From NCBI GenBank assembly GCA_964526835.1, contig CAZGMK010000012.1, positions 16,771-80,770 on the forward strand: a DNA stretch of 64,000 nucleotides, given 5' to 3'. Positions 33,245 to 42,302 of this stretch are shown here, piece by piece (the first letter of the stretch is position 1; each line of letters begins with the position of its first letter). Below the pieces are notes generated by a model that did no database searches, had not been told where the DNA came from, and worked only from the letters and a program-made list of their open reading frames with translations. The DNA is from DAOSXA01 sp964526835. Lineage in GTDB: Bacteria > Zixibacteria > MSB-5A5 > GN15 > FEB-12. Both the position numbers and the translations under genes were made by a program.

Positions 33245-34099
33245 ATGACCAACATGATCATCGCCGTAGCCTCCGGCAAAGGCGGTACCGGCAAGACAAC
33301 GGTGGCGGCAAACCTGGCTCGGGCCGTGGCGACACCGGCTCAGCTTTTGGATTGCGACGTAGAGGAACCCAACACACACCTCTTCCTGAAGAGTACGCAC
33401 CGGACAGTCCACCCGGTATCCATTCCTGTTCCCAGGATGGACCAATCTCTGTGCGATGGGTGCGGCGAGTGCGCGCGCATCTGCCAGTTCAATGCTATCG
33501 TCGTGCCCACAGGGCGTCCGATGCTCTTTCCGGAGTTGTGCCATGGATGCGGCGGTTGCGCGCTGGTTTGTCCGACCGGCGCCATCACCGAGAGTCAGCG
33601 TCGCATTGGTGTAATCGAGACATCTCAGTCGGAAAATGTGGAGTTGATTCAGGGTCGGCTCGACGTCGGGGTACCCACCGCCCCGCCGCTGATTCGTGAG
33701 GTTGTTGCCCGCGCCCGTCCGGACCGGCTCGTTATCATCGATGCGCCGCCGGGAACGTCGTGTCCGGTCATCGCAGCGGTACGCAAGGCCGATTACGTAA
33801 TACTCGTAACCGAGCCAACCCCGTTCGGATTGAATGACCTGAAACTGGCCGTCGATATGATGCGCGAGATTGGCCGACCATTCGGCGTCCTTGTCAACCG
33901 CGTTGGGGTCGGGGACGATCGAGTCCACAGCTTCTGTGCAGAGGCAGGGATCGACATGCTACTTGATGTGCCCGATGACCGCCGCATCGCGGAAGCTTAT
34001 TCTCGCGGAGAGCTCGTTGTGGAGGTCCTGCCCGAGTATCGTGAGCGATTTGCGCAGTTGTTAACCCGAATCTCTTCTTTCGCGGAGGCCCGGGCATGA
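33245..34099 (+). CDS. MinD/Mrp-type ATPase with inserted ferredoxin domain
   Basis: A 284-aa deviant-Walker ATPase. The P-loop is SGKGGTGKTT at residues 10-19, and the switch region is IIDAPPGTSCPV. Between them a two-cluster ferredoxin insert has CDGCGECARICQF and CHGCGGCALVCP. Orange-protein clusters contain two such proteins that form part of the complex. They are thought to help assemble or load the metal cluster, or to link it to cell division, as proposed for Desulfovibrio. Start ATG 33245 (alternative 33254). Confidence 0.9.
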   Translation: MTNMIIAVASGKGGTGKTTVAANLARAVATPAQLLDCDVEEPNTHLFLKSTHRTVHPVSIPVPRMDQSLCDGCGECARICQFNAIVVPTGRPMLFPELCHGCGGCALVCPTGAITESQRRIGVIETSQSENVELIQGRLDVGVPTAPPLIREVVARARPDRLVIIDAPPGTSCPVIAAVRKADYVILVTEPTPFGLNDLKLAVDMMREIGRPFGVLVNRVGVGDDRVHSFCAEAGIDMLLDVPDDRRIAEAYSRGELVVEVLPEYRERFAQLLTRISSFAEARA

Positions 34100-34160
34100 T
34101 GTCGATCCGCTGTTACTCGGTCGCCGGTTGTATGAAGCAAGACGGAGATGCGGAGACAAT

Positions 34161-35105
34161 ATGAGCCCGGACTCAAGTCATATATACGGTCCGGTTATGT
34201 CGCGCCGGTTGGGACGGTCGCTGGGAGTCGATCTGGTTCCGTTCAAGACCTGCACCTACGACTGCATTTACTGCCAATTAGGGAGAACCACCGATCACCG
34301 ATGCCGACCTGAACCGTTTTTCGGCGTTGATGAGATCATGTTCGAGTTGCAGGAAGCTGTCGGACGCGACGAGCGAATCGACTACATCAGCCTGGCCGGA
34401 TCAGGCGAGCCGACGCTTAATGACTTCATTGGCGAACTGATCGATCGCATCAGGAGCGTGACGAGGATTCCCCTGACCGTATTGACGAACGGTTCGTTGT
34501 TGTGGGACCCAGGCATCCGAAAGGCGCTGGCCCCGGCCGATATCGTCCTTCCCTCCCTGGACGCCGGCTGCGAGCACATCTTCAACCGAGTCTGTCGCCC
34601 GTGTAAAGGGATCACCTTCGAGCAGGTGACTGAGGGCCTCATCTCGTTCGCAGAGGAATTTCGCGGCGATATCTGGCTTGAGATCATGTTGCTGGAGGGC
34701 ATCAACACGAGCTTGTCGGAGGTGCGGCGCATGTCCGGCTTCGTACAGCAAATCCAACCCGAGATTGTGCAGTTGAATACGGTTGTGCGGCCGCCCGCAC
34801 AGAAGCAGGCGCGAGCCGTCGGCCCGGAACGAATGCGCAAGATTGCCGCGATGCTCGACAGCCGGGTGCAGGTTGTCGGCGTCCCGCAGGCGCCTCCGGA
34901 TTCCGCATCTTTCGCGGTTGACGACGGACAGATTCTATCGTTTCTAAGACGTCGCCCCACAACCGCCGAAGACGTTGCCTCAGGCTTGGATGTTCACCGC
35001 AATGAGATCGGCAAGCGCCTTCAGGCTCTGGTTGAAAGGGGCGTTATCATTACCACTCGGCGCAACGGACGAGTGCTCTATCAGATGAGGACCAAAGATG
35101 CTTGA
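34161..35105 (+). CDS. Radical SAM protein with C-terminal winged helix
   Basis: A 314-aa radical SAM enzyme. The cluster motif is CTYDCIYC (C-x3-C-x2-C) near residues 31-38, with the SAM-binding stretch SLAGSGEPTL. A C-terminal helix-turn-helix (TTAEDVASGLDVHRNEIGKRLQAL) is unusual for a catalytic protein and may sense nucleic acid or a partner. GGAGACA before the ATG at 34161 sets the start. It lies between the two MinD-like ATPases; its last codons overlap the next gene by 8 bp. The reaction is unknown; a role in metal-cofactor assembly is inferred from context. Confidence 0.88.
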   Translation: MSPDSSHIYGPVMSRRLGRSLGVDLVPFKTCTYDCIYCQLGRTTDHRCRPEPFFGVDEIMFELQEAVGRDERIDYISLAGSGEPTLNDFIGELIDRIRSVTRIPLTVLTNGSLLWDPGIRKALAPADIVLPSLDAGCEHIFNRVCRPCKGITFEQVTEGLISFAEEFRGDIWLEIMLLEGINTSLSEVRRMSGFVQQIQPEIVQLNTVVRPPAQKQARAVGPERMRKIAAMLDSRVQVVGVPQAPPDSASFAVDDGQILSFLRRRPTTAEDVASGLDVHRNEIGKRLQALVERGVIITTRRNGRVLYQMRTKDA

Positions 35106-35976
35106 GGAATTGGTCGTTATCAGCGGTAAGGGCGGCACGGGGAAGACAAGCATAGCAGCATCGTTTGCCGTGCTGGCGACGTCGGCCGTAGTGGCCGACT
35201 GTGATGTTGACGCCGCCGACATGCATCTGGTGCTCAAACCGGAAGTGCTGAAGTGCCACCGGTTCTTCAGCGGTCGAGAGGCGGTAATCATACAGTCAGC
35301 CTGTGATCAGTGTGGATTGTGCCATGAGAACTGCCGGTTCGATGCGGTAAGGATGGAGACCTCATCTGGTGGTGAGACAACGTTTGCAATCGACTCTGTC
35401 GCGTGCGAAGGCTGCGACGTATGCGTTCGCTTCTGTCCAATGCAGGCGATTGACTTCCCCGAGCAACTCTGCGGGGAGTGGATGGTCTCAAAAGCCCGAT
35501 GCGGCCCTATGGTGCACGCTCGCCTGGGCGTGGCGGCGGAGAACTCAGGTAAACTCGTCAGCACGGTCCGTCAAGAGGCCCGTCGCATAGCCGAGAGCGA
35601 GGGACATTCCTTGGTGATCATCGATGGCCCGCCGGGCATAGGCTGCCCGGTGATCGCATCCTTGACCGGGACGACCAGGGCTCTGATAGTCGCCGAACCG
35701 ACTGTGTCGGGTGAGCATGATCTGGGGCGGGTGCTGCAACTCACGCGGTACTTCGGTATCCCTGCCTTCGTGTGTGTGAACAAGTGGGATATAAACCCTG
35801 GGCTCACCGAGCGAATCGAACGGACGGCGGAAAACTCGGGCGCGAAAACCGTTGGACGGATTCGCTATGATACCGCCACCACCCGGGCGCAGATCGACGA
35901 ACTCACGATTGTGGAAACGCATACCGCCGCCGCCGAGGATGTCTGTGAGGTGTGGCGGAGGCTGGGGTTACCGTGA
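35098..35976 (+). CDS. MinD/Mrp-type ATPase with inserted ferredoxin domain, second copy
   Basis: A 292-aa paralogue of the ATPase at 33245. P-loop SGKGGTGKTS at residues 9-18, ferredoxin clusters CDQCGLCHENC and CEGCDVCVRFCP, and switch IIDGPPGIGCPV. The two ATPases probably act as a pair, as in the orange-protein complex. The ATG overlaps the radical SAM stop, so translation is coupled. The C-terminus overlaps a possible 30-codon frame. Confidence 0.9.
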   Translation: MLEELVVISGKGGTGKTSIAASFAVLATSAVVADCDVDAADMHLVLKPEVLKCHRFFSGREAVIIQSACDQCGLCHENCRFDAVRMETSSGGETTFAIDSVACEGCDVCVRFCPMQAIDFPEQLCGEWMVSKARCGPMVHARLGVAAENSGKLVSTVRQEARRIAESEGHSLVIIDGPPGIGCPVIASLTGTTRALIVAEPTVSGEHDLGRVLQLTRYFGIPAFVCVNKWDINPGLTERIERTAENSGAKTVGRIRYDTATTRAQIDELTIVETHTAAAEDVCEVWRRLGLP

Positions 35977-36065
35977 AGGACAAGTCAAACAGGTCTGTCT
36001 TCCTACAAAGGAATATCGATGACAATACTCTCCGGATTGGCATGGAACAACTGATCAGACAATAG
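35973..36065 (+). CDS. Possible 30-aa coupled small frame
   Basis: A GTG overlaps the ATPase stop (GTGA), opening a 30-codon frame (VKDKSNRSVFLQRNIDDNTL...). It ends 12 bp before the NifX-like gene. There is no separate ribosome-binding site, so only reinitiation could use it. It may be a decayed linker or chance. Confidence 0.25.
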   Translation: MKDKSNRSVFLQRNIDDNTLRIGMEQLIRQ

Positions 36066-36077
36066 AGAGGAAAAACA

Positions 36078-36416
36078 ATGCGCATAGCCATTCCCCTGGC
36101 CGATGGGCGCCTGGCCCTGCATTTCGGCCACTGTGAACGATTCGCTATGATTGACGTTGACGAAGAGTGCAAAGAGATCGCAGACCGTCGCGACATTGCG
36201 GCGCCTGCTCACCAGCCCGGTCTGCTGCCGCCCTGGCTGGCCGAAAGAGGAGCCGATATAATCATCGCTGGTGGGATGGGGCAGAGAGCCCAGGCGCTGT
36301 TTGCTGAGCACGGCATCAAGGTGGTAGTCGGCGCCTCAGCTGATTCTCCGGAGAGGATAGTAAATCAGTATCTGCAGGGTGTTCTTGTTACCGGCGACAA
36401 CCTGTGCGACCATTAG
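36078..36416 (+). CDS. NifX/ORP-like cofactor-binding protein
   Basis: A 112-aa single-domain NifX-like protein (MRIAIPLADGRLALHFGHCERF...), with the cluster-binding-type loop IIAGGMGQRA and a cysteine in HFGHC. It is the fourth NifX-like domain in the window and closes the ORP-like cluster. GAGAGGAAAAAC before the ATG gives a good start. Confidence 0.85.
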   Translation: MRIAIPLADGRLALHFGHCERFAMIDVDEECKEIADRRDIAAPAHQPGLLPPWLAERGADIIIAGGMGQRAQALFAEHGIKVVVGASADSPERIVNQYLQGVLVTGDNLCDH

Positions 36417-36544
36417 CAGCCGAATATCGGAGACGGCAACTTCACAACGGTAGATTGCTCGGCGGTTGCGGTCGATGTGACCAATGTCCGCATAGCCTCG
36501 CAGGCGAGACTGTCCGGCTCAACCGCCGTTGTGAAGGCATAGCG

Positions 36545-36566
36545 ACGGCGGAAATCACGCCGCCGT
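36545..36566 (+). terminator. Possible end-of-cluster hairpin
   Basis: A perfect 7-bp stem ACGGCGG / CCGCCGT with an 8-base loop lies about 130 bp after the last ORP-like gene. No T run follows, so factor-independent termination is doubtful. Confidence 0.35.
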
Positions 36567-36664
36567 GTGAAACTCTGAAATCGTGACTGGTAGGTGAACG
36601 TGACTACACTGCTGGGGTGGCGGCTCGAGAGTGCGGTCGTCGGTTACGGCAGGCACTTGACTAC

Positions 36665-38797
36665 TTACCAGCAGGCCTGCACCTGAGATGACCTCTCCTT
36701 CTGGTCCTTCTCATCGAGCAGGGTGCAGCCTTCAATCAGGATGGCGTCAATGGAGCGACTATTGTTGGGCGGAGGGATGTCCTCCGGCCTGACTGGCTCA
36801 ATACTCCATACCCCTTGCCGCCACCCGATGGCGCTGAAGACCGCCTCGGCCCCGATAAGCCCTCCCGATTCGGCGTAGATGAGTTGTCCACCGGTGATGT
36901 AAACAGTCAATTGCGCCTTCAGTCCTGTCACGCTGATGAGAGCCGTCTTTTCTGCAGACCGCATGGCCTGAAGCAGGTCGATGACATTCATGTCGGCCAA
37001 TGAGCCGTGAGTGCCCAGTCCCTGAGTGAGCTTCCGCCTGTGGTCACGTTCAGTTTCCAGTCGCTGCCGGATTCTCTCCATCTTGACCCTGAGCAGGTCT
37101 TGGCTTCCAGCTATCGGGCAGATGTCCTCTATCCCGTGGTGGTAGAGATCGGCCAGATCCGCCATGATCGTGTGCTCGACAAGAAGCAGCGTAGGAATCT
37201 GATCGTAGACAATCCCGCGTGCGATGAGATTGCTGACTCGGTGCGATACCAGCTCCGGGGTGCCCGGAAGGACCAGAATCAACATGTCCGGTTGATCCTG
37301 GCGGTATGCTTGAACAAACTCATGTACGGTGGTTCGAGTCATTACTTCGAAAGCGGAGTTACGCAGGGCTTCGTCAGGTCTTGCTTGCTGACCCGGCGAA
37401 CACAGTACCAGGACACGATAGCCTCCCTCGGAAGATTCCGCAGGGACAATATGCTCCCCTATAATGTCCAGAAAGACCTTGACTACATCTTCCAGGAACA
37501 GCCGGCCGACTTGATCCGAAACCGTCTGGCTGAGCGAGACAAACGTAGTCTCCTCTATGAACGGCAGCTCAGGCCACCGTTCGAGACAGAAATCCACCAG
37601 CGTCAGGATATTCGCGGCCACCCTGCCGGCTTCTTGCGAGTCGATGATCGGACCGTACAGCTGCCGCAGACCAGCCACTACATCAGGCGAGTAATTCATC
37701 GACTCCAAGCCACTCGCGATCATGCGGACAGGTTTCCTGGGATCGCCGGCATCGGGCGTCTCGCCAAGGAAGAAGTCGCATAGATCATATAGATGGGAGC
37801 AGGTATCCAGCACCAATTGTTCTTGTTCCGTTAAGTCGAGCCGCTCGGCAATGGCGCTCGACAATTCGATCGCCTTCGAAGATGGCGGGGCTTGAATATC
37901 GGCCAGGGCGGTCTGCCTGACCAGTCCCAGGGCATCCAGCAGCAGTCTCCTTCCCCGTCGGTGACCGCCGCCGATGATATCGCCGATCCTCCGGTAGGCT
38001 CGGATCGCAGTTTCCGGATAGAGGGAAACACATTCACGGACGAAATCGGAATAGTCCCGGTCGGGTTCATGCCTTATCAGAATCCGCTTTACAGCATGAC
38101 TATTGATTACCTCTGATGCTTCTGTGACTGAGTTCATAACAAACACTGTCCAGCCTTCCTCGGCCAGCGCACGACACAGCAGTCGATCGGCCTGAGGAAA
38201 ACTGGTGACCACCAGCATGCTGCGGGCATCGTCTTCCGCCGGTGCGGGATCTTCAGTAGTCTGCTGATCGACGGGCTCCGCGGCCCTCGGCGAATAAACA
38301 GAATCGATCGCCCTGCGTAATTGGTCCGGCAGACAGAAGTGTAATTGCGGCGTTAGATCGGGGCAAATGCCTCGTATCTGATCAGCCAGACTACGGTCGG
38401 GTGCACAAGGGCAGGCCACGTATAGGAACTGCGTTGAGTCGTCGACTGCGAAGGGGATAATGAGAAGGCGGCGCGCATCTTCCTCACCTATCAATTTCGT
38501 CGCTTCGGGAGATATCTCGGCGGCATCCAGATCAATGACACGGCAGTCTAGCTCTTTTCCGATTGCATCCAGAAAGTCGCTCCGATTCACCTGACCGGTA
38601 CTACAAAGATGCTCGACGTAGGGCTCGCCGTTTTGATCCTGGTGCTCCATAGCAAAAAGGATTGCGTCTTCGTCCGCCAATCCGTGACGGAGAAGGATCG
38701 TATCATAGGCGACAGGATCTGCTGTCGACGGGTCACTGTCCTTGATTCTGCTTTTCTGTTGCACCTTTCGAGTCACTCTCAATGCAATTTTCTGCAC
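36665..38797 (-). CDS. MshEN (GspE N-terminal)-like and PATAN/DUF4388 protein
   Basis: A 710-aa cytoplasmic protein. An N-terminal MshEN-like region (about 30-165; ILLRHGLADEDAILFAMEHQ, ..LIIPFAVDDSTQFLYVACP) resembles the part of GspE/PilB ATPases that binds c-di-GMP. Two receiver-like regions without clear phospho-sites follow. The C-terminus is a PATAN/DUF4388 domain (HGSLADMNVIDLLQAMRSAEKTALISV), found in surface-motility and response-regulator proteins of several phyla. The traffic ATPase itself is absent. Start GTG 38797 is the longest option and uncertain. It stands alone, convergent with the ORP-like cluster. A c-di-GMP-linked regulator is a reasonable guess only. Confidence 0.7.
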   Translation of the reverse strand: MQKIALRVTRKVQQKSRIKDSDPSTADPVAYDTILLRHGLADEDAILFAMEHQDQNGEPYVEHLCSTGQVNRSDFLDAIGKELDCRVIDLDAAEISPEATKLIGEEDARRLLIIPFAVDDSTQFLYVACPCAPDRSLADQIRGICPDLTPQLHFCLPDQLRRAIDSVYSPRAAEPVDQQTTEDPAPAEDDARSMLVVTSFPQADRLLCRALAEEGWTVFVMNSVTEASEVINSHAVKRILIRHEPDRDYSDFVRECVSLYPETAIRAYRRIGDIIGGGHRRGRRLLLDALGLVRQTALADIQAPPSSKAIELSSAIAERLDLTEQEQLVLDTCSHLYDLCDFFLGETPDAGDPRKPVRMIASGLESMNYSPDVVAGLRQLYGPIIDSQEAGRVAANILTLVDFCLERWPELPFIEETTFVSLSQTVSDQVGRLFLEDVVKVFLDIIGEHIVPAESSEGGYRVLVLCSPGQQARPDEALRNSAFEVMTRTTVHEFVQAYRQDQPDMLILVLPGTPELVSHRVSNLIARGIVYDQIPTLLLVEHTIMADLADLYHHGIEDICPIAGSQDLLRVKMERIRQRLETERDHRRKLTQGLGTHGSLADMNVIDLLQAMRSAEKTALISVTGLKAQLTVYITGGQLIYAESGGLIGAEAVFSAIGWRQGVWSIEPVRPEDIPPPNNSRSIDAILIEGCTLLDEKDQKERSSQVQACW

Positions 38798-39038
38798 CTT
38801 GGCGGACCTGCTACATTAGAGTCAGGGCGCGCTCGTGGTTTTTGAGGCCCGATGTCTAACCTATGAAGCGAGCACAACGGAGAGTCTGGTTTCGGTTCGC
38901 ATGCATCTTCACCGATATTGTCGGCAGAACCAATCAACTCCATGAGTGTTTGGGCAGGAGGTACGCACAGATTCGTCGATGAGGTGGCCGATGGTGGGAG
39001 GACGACCCCGGATTCGCTCCTTCTCCGGGCAGGCGACC

Positions 39039-41045
39039 CTACGCTCGCACCGCCGGCTCGGACGAACTCGTCCGTGCAATCGGCGCGTCGTTGTCCTCCA
39101 CAAAATGGCGCTGGAGAAACTGGACGCCGATGATGTGGTTGATCAGAGCATCCTTCCGCGTCAGGGACACCGGGTCCTGATCATTTCGATACTCCTCTAT
39201 AAAGTCTCGCAGGCGCCCTGCATCGAAAATTCCCGCCTCTCCCACGACCTCATCGCCCGCATACTCATCGAGCAGGGCGCCGACGGCATTCCGCTTCCCC
39301 TCCGACGTGTGTCCGGGAGGAGCCATGAAGGCGAACTTCTGCCGTTTGTACAGCACCTCCGGCAGGATGTTCTTCATGGCTTCACGAAGAATGTATTTCT
39401 CGGTGTTGCCGCGAATACGCAGGTGGGGTGGAATGCGTGTAGCCAGTTCGGCGACATGATGATCGAGGAAGGCCGGGCGGGACTCCATAGCGTTGGCCAT
39501 GTCGACGCGATCACCGCCCCAGTTCAGAATCTGGCACTCGAGCATCGTCTTGCTCCAGGTGTACTGGGCGATATCAAGCGGATGGCGACCTTCGATCATT
39601 CTCGCATCCAGCGCCTCGGCGATGGCCGCAACCGGGTCGTAGTCAGCCACCGATGCCAGGACATCGTCCGACAACAGGGGAGCCGCCAGTTCAAGTGTCT
39701 GCATCCACGGCTGGATCCAGGAGGGAGTGAATCCGCAGATCTTTTCGAAGGCGGGATGCGTGGCCTCCTGTTCGGCCAGTATCGCTCCCCGGAACAGAGC
39801 GTTGCTTTTGTCCATAGCCTGAAGCATTGCCTGCCGCTCCTCTTCGGGACGGTCGCCCATGCCATGTCGGAACATATCGCGTTTCAAAGCGGGATACCCG
39901 CCGAACAGCTCGTCAGCCCCTTCTCCCGTAACGACTACCTTGTATCCACACTCGTGAACCCGGCGGCTCATGCACCACTTGGCCACGCCCAAAGTGTTGT
40001 AGAAAGTGCGTTCGGCGTGCCACATCGTACTGCGGTAATTATCGCCGTAGAGATCGTCCGCGGTGAGGTTGAGCACTTCCTGGTCGGCCTGTGTTCGACG
40101 AGCCATCTCCCGAGCGATAGCGGCTTCGTCATAGGCATCGTGATCAAAACTGATGGTGAATGCCTTCACCGGTGCTTGCTGAACCGATGACGCCAACCCC
40201 AGCATCGAGCAACTGTCGATGCCGCCGGAGAGATAACAGCCGACCGGTACGTCGGCTTCGAGTCGGAATAAGACCGCTTCGAGAAGCTCATCGCGAACCT
40301 GCCGGGCATACTCCTGCTCAGAGTAGCCGTCTCGCAGATCCTCGCGACGGGGAAAATCGAGATCCCAGTAACGTTTCTCACGAACATGCAGGCTACCGCC
40401 GTCTTTGTCGACGATCAGCATATGTCCGGGTTTCATCGCATGGATACCCTCGAAGGCTGTCGTGCCCGGAACCATCGTGTGCATCAACTGATGCAGCAGG
40501 CCGGGTCGTGACAAGCGTCGCGGTATCCGAGAGATCGCGAACAGGGCCTTTATCTCCGAAGCCCAGTAGATTGTCCCGTCCCTGACCGTGTAGAACAGCG
40601 GTTTGATGCCGAATCGATCACGGACCATGATAAGTCGATCCCGGCGGCCGTCGTAGACTGTGAAGGCGAACTCCCCGCGCAGGTGGTCGACGAAATCCAG
40701 CCCGTGGCGGTCATACAGGTGGAGAGCGATCTCGGAGTCCGACTTCGTACGAAAGCGGCCGCCATCACAAATCAGGTTGGCGCGGATGCGCTTGTAGTCG
40801 TAGAATTCACCGTTTCCGGTTATAACCGTCCCGGCCTCATCGGGCCCGTGAATCGGCTGGTCGCCGGTATTGAGATCAATGATGGAGAGACGAGCGTGTC
40901 CCATGGCGATCCCGCTGTCGGCATCGATGTGGTAACCAACGCCGTCGGGTCCACGATGACGAAGGCGATCCACCATAGAGGCCAGGTCGCTCCGGACCGA
41001 ATCACCGAAACGGTGCGTCGAGTAGAATCCTGCTATGCCACACAT
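39039..41045 (-). CDS. asnB: Asparagine synthase (glutamine-hydrolysing)
   Basis: A 668-aa class II amidotransferase. Cys2 after the start Met (MCGIAGFY) is the glutaminase nucleophile, so the start is fixed at 41045, one base after the upstream stop. The synthetase domain has the pyrophosphate loop YLSGGIDSCS and a later ATP-site EGADELFGGYPA. Reaction: Asp + Gln + ATP to Asn + Glu + AMP + PPi, or transfer to a related carboxylate. It is last in the marR-led operon, immediately after a carbamoyltransferase, which suggests work on Asp-derived or transported substrates. Confidence 0.93.
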   Translation of the reverse strand: MCGIAGFYSTHRFGDSVRSDLASMVDRLRHRGPDGVGYHIDADSGIAMGHARLSIIDLNTGDQPIHGPDEAGTVITGNGEFYDYKRIRANLICDGGRFRTKSDSEIALHLYDRHGLDFVDHLRGEFAFTVYDGRRDRLIMVRDRFGIKPLFYTVRDGTIYWASEIKALFAISRIPRRLSRPGLLHQLMHTMVPGTTAFEGIHAMKPGHMLIVDKDGGSLHVREKRYWDLDFPRREDLRDGYSEQEYARQVRDELLEAVLFRLEADVPVGCYLSGGIDSCSMLGLASSVQQAPVKAFTISFDHDAYDEAAIAREMARRTQADQEVLNLTADDLYGDNYRSTMWHAERTFYNTLGVAKWCMSRRVHECGYKVVVTGEGADELFGGYPALKRDMFRHGMGDRPEEERQAMLQAMDKSNALFRGAILAEQEATHPAFEKICGFTPSWIQPWMQTLELAAPLLSDDVLASVADYDPVAAIAEALDARMIEGRHPLDIAQYTWSKTMLECQILNWGGDRVDMANAMESRPAFLDHHVAELATRIPPHLRIRGNTEKYILREAMKNILPEVLYKRQKFAFMAPPGHTSEGKRNAVGALLDEYAGDEVVGEAGIFDAGRLRDFIEEYRNDQDPVSLTRKDALINHIIGVQFLQRHFVEDNDAPIARTSSSEPAVRA

Positions 41046-41046
41046 G

Positions 41047-42180
41047 CTATTTGACTTCGCCTTCCGTTTTGAGAATCGCCTTGACGGACTTCCCCTCTGA
41101 GGTGCTGAAAGGGATCGCCTTGGGGAGTCGGTCAAAACAGTCGAGCGTCGCGATCAACAGGGCCTGACGTATGAATACGGCCCCATGTGCCTGCGTAAAG
41201 TATAGGTTGCGATCGGTTTCATCCAGGCTGGTGCTCAATTCATCCAGACGAGCCAGCGGATGCAGCACCACTGCGCCCTTCTTGAAGTTGCTCTTGTTAT
41301 GCAACCGGTAACGGGAATCCAGAGTGCGGTAACTGTCGCCCAGGAACGCAATTGAATTCATGTAGATGACATCGAGAGAGCTGAGAACATTGGTGACGTC
41401 GTTGGTAACATCATACGGCACTCCGGACTTGTCGATCTTTTCCTGGAGATATGCGCCGAACGGGTCGGCCATCTCGGAGACGATCGAAATGCGATTAATG
41501 GCATGGCCGAACAGCAGTGACATTTCCAGAAAGCTGCGTACTGCCCGCATGGAGCCGGGTGTGCCGAGTATACCAAGATGAATCTTCTTGTCGCCAGATA
41601 CCTTGTGAGCGAGGTATGGATGCCACTTGAGTATGGCGTACCAGTCGGCCATCGCCTGAGTCGGGTGTTCTCCCGTACCGTTGCCCGCGTTAATCAACGG
41701 CAGTCGAAGTTTGCTGCTGATTTGCTTGACCGCATCGGTAGCGGTGTGACGCATCACAACCAGATCACCGTAGGCGTTCAGCATCTCGCCGATGTCCGCC
41801 AGTGACTCGCCCTTGGCCACACCGGTGGTTTTGGCGTCGGGGATTGTGATCACCTTGCCGTCCAGTCGCAAAACGGCGCTCTCGAATGATAGACGGGTTC
41901 GCGTTGAGGCTTCGAAGAACGCCGTAATAACGATCTTGCCATCCAGCGGGTGGCTCGATGCAATCTCGGTCGTTTCCAGCAGGGCGGCGAAACGGCAGAG
42001 CTCGTGCACCAGATCCTTGTCGAATTGATCGACCGAGACGGTTGACCGCCCGACGAGTTGACCGAGCAAATCCAGGTCGATGGCGTTATCATCGCTCAGT
42101 AGCTTGTCGGGGTGCGGCCGAAGGCCGGGGCCTTCGGTCAGAACCTGAATGGCCTTTGAGTTATTTCCGTTGTTGTCCAT
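41047..42180 (-). CDS. Aspartate carbamoyltransferase-like protein, altered Asp loop
   Basis: A 377-aa carbamoyltransferase. The carbamoyl-phosphate site is kept (ASTRTR; VVMRH; GEHPTQAMAD). The loop that in E. coli PyrB reads TRVQKER and grips aspartate aligns here with NSIAFLGDSY, and HPLPR reads HPLAR. It could be an ATCase of a divergent class or use a different amino acceptor. No pyrI or other pyrimidine gene is adjacent. Its ATG overlaps the stop of the 40-aa membrane peptide (TAATG), and it is one base from asnB, so the operon is tightly coupled. Confidence 0.85.
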   Translation of the reverse strand: MDNNGNNSKAIQVLTEGPGLRPHPDKLLSDDNAIDLDLLGQLVGRSTVSVDQFDKDLVHELCRFAALLETTEIASSHPLDGKIVITAFFEASTRTRLSFESAVLRLDGKVITIPDAKTTGVAKGESLADIGEMLNAYGDLVVMRHTATDAVKQISSKLRLPLINAGNGTGEHPTQAMADWYAILKWHPYLAHKVSGDKKIHLGILGTPGSMRAVRSFLEMSLLFGHAINRISIVSEMADPFGAYLQEKIDKSGVPYDVTNDVTNVLSSLDVIYMNSIAFLGDSYRTLDSRYRLHNKSNFKKGAVVLHPLARLDELSTSLDETDRNLYFTQAHGAVFIRQALLIATLDCFDRLPKAIPFSTSEGKSVKAILKTEGEVK

Positions 42181-42302
42181 TACCAGACTTTCCCTTTCTT
42201 GAAGTCGTTGATAAGAAGCACTATCAGGGTCAGTGCTCCGGCAGCGGTCAAAATGAGCGCAGCTGTTATCAGGGCCGTGAAAAACGTCTGAGAGAAAAGC
42301 AT
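42180..42302 (-). CDS. 40-aa symporter-associated membrane peptide
   Basis: A 40-codon frame, one hydrophobic helix and a short basic tail (LITAALILTAAGALTLIVLL, ..NDFKKGKVW). GGGAG lies upstream of its ATG. The ATG overlaps the symporter stop (TAATG), and its own stop overlaps the start of the carbamoyltransferase the same way. Small membrane subunits next to sodium:solute symporters are known; by position this is such an accessory peptide. Confidence 0.75.
   Translation of the reverse strand: MLFSQTFFTALITAALILTAAGALTLIVLLINDFKKGKVW

Noticed and set aside
31713..36416. Nitrogenase gene cluster
   Set aside because: NifX-like domains occur, but no nifHDK or nifEN; the MinD-like ATPases have ferredoxin inserts typical of orange-protein clusters.
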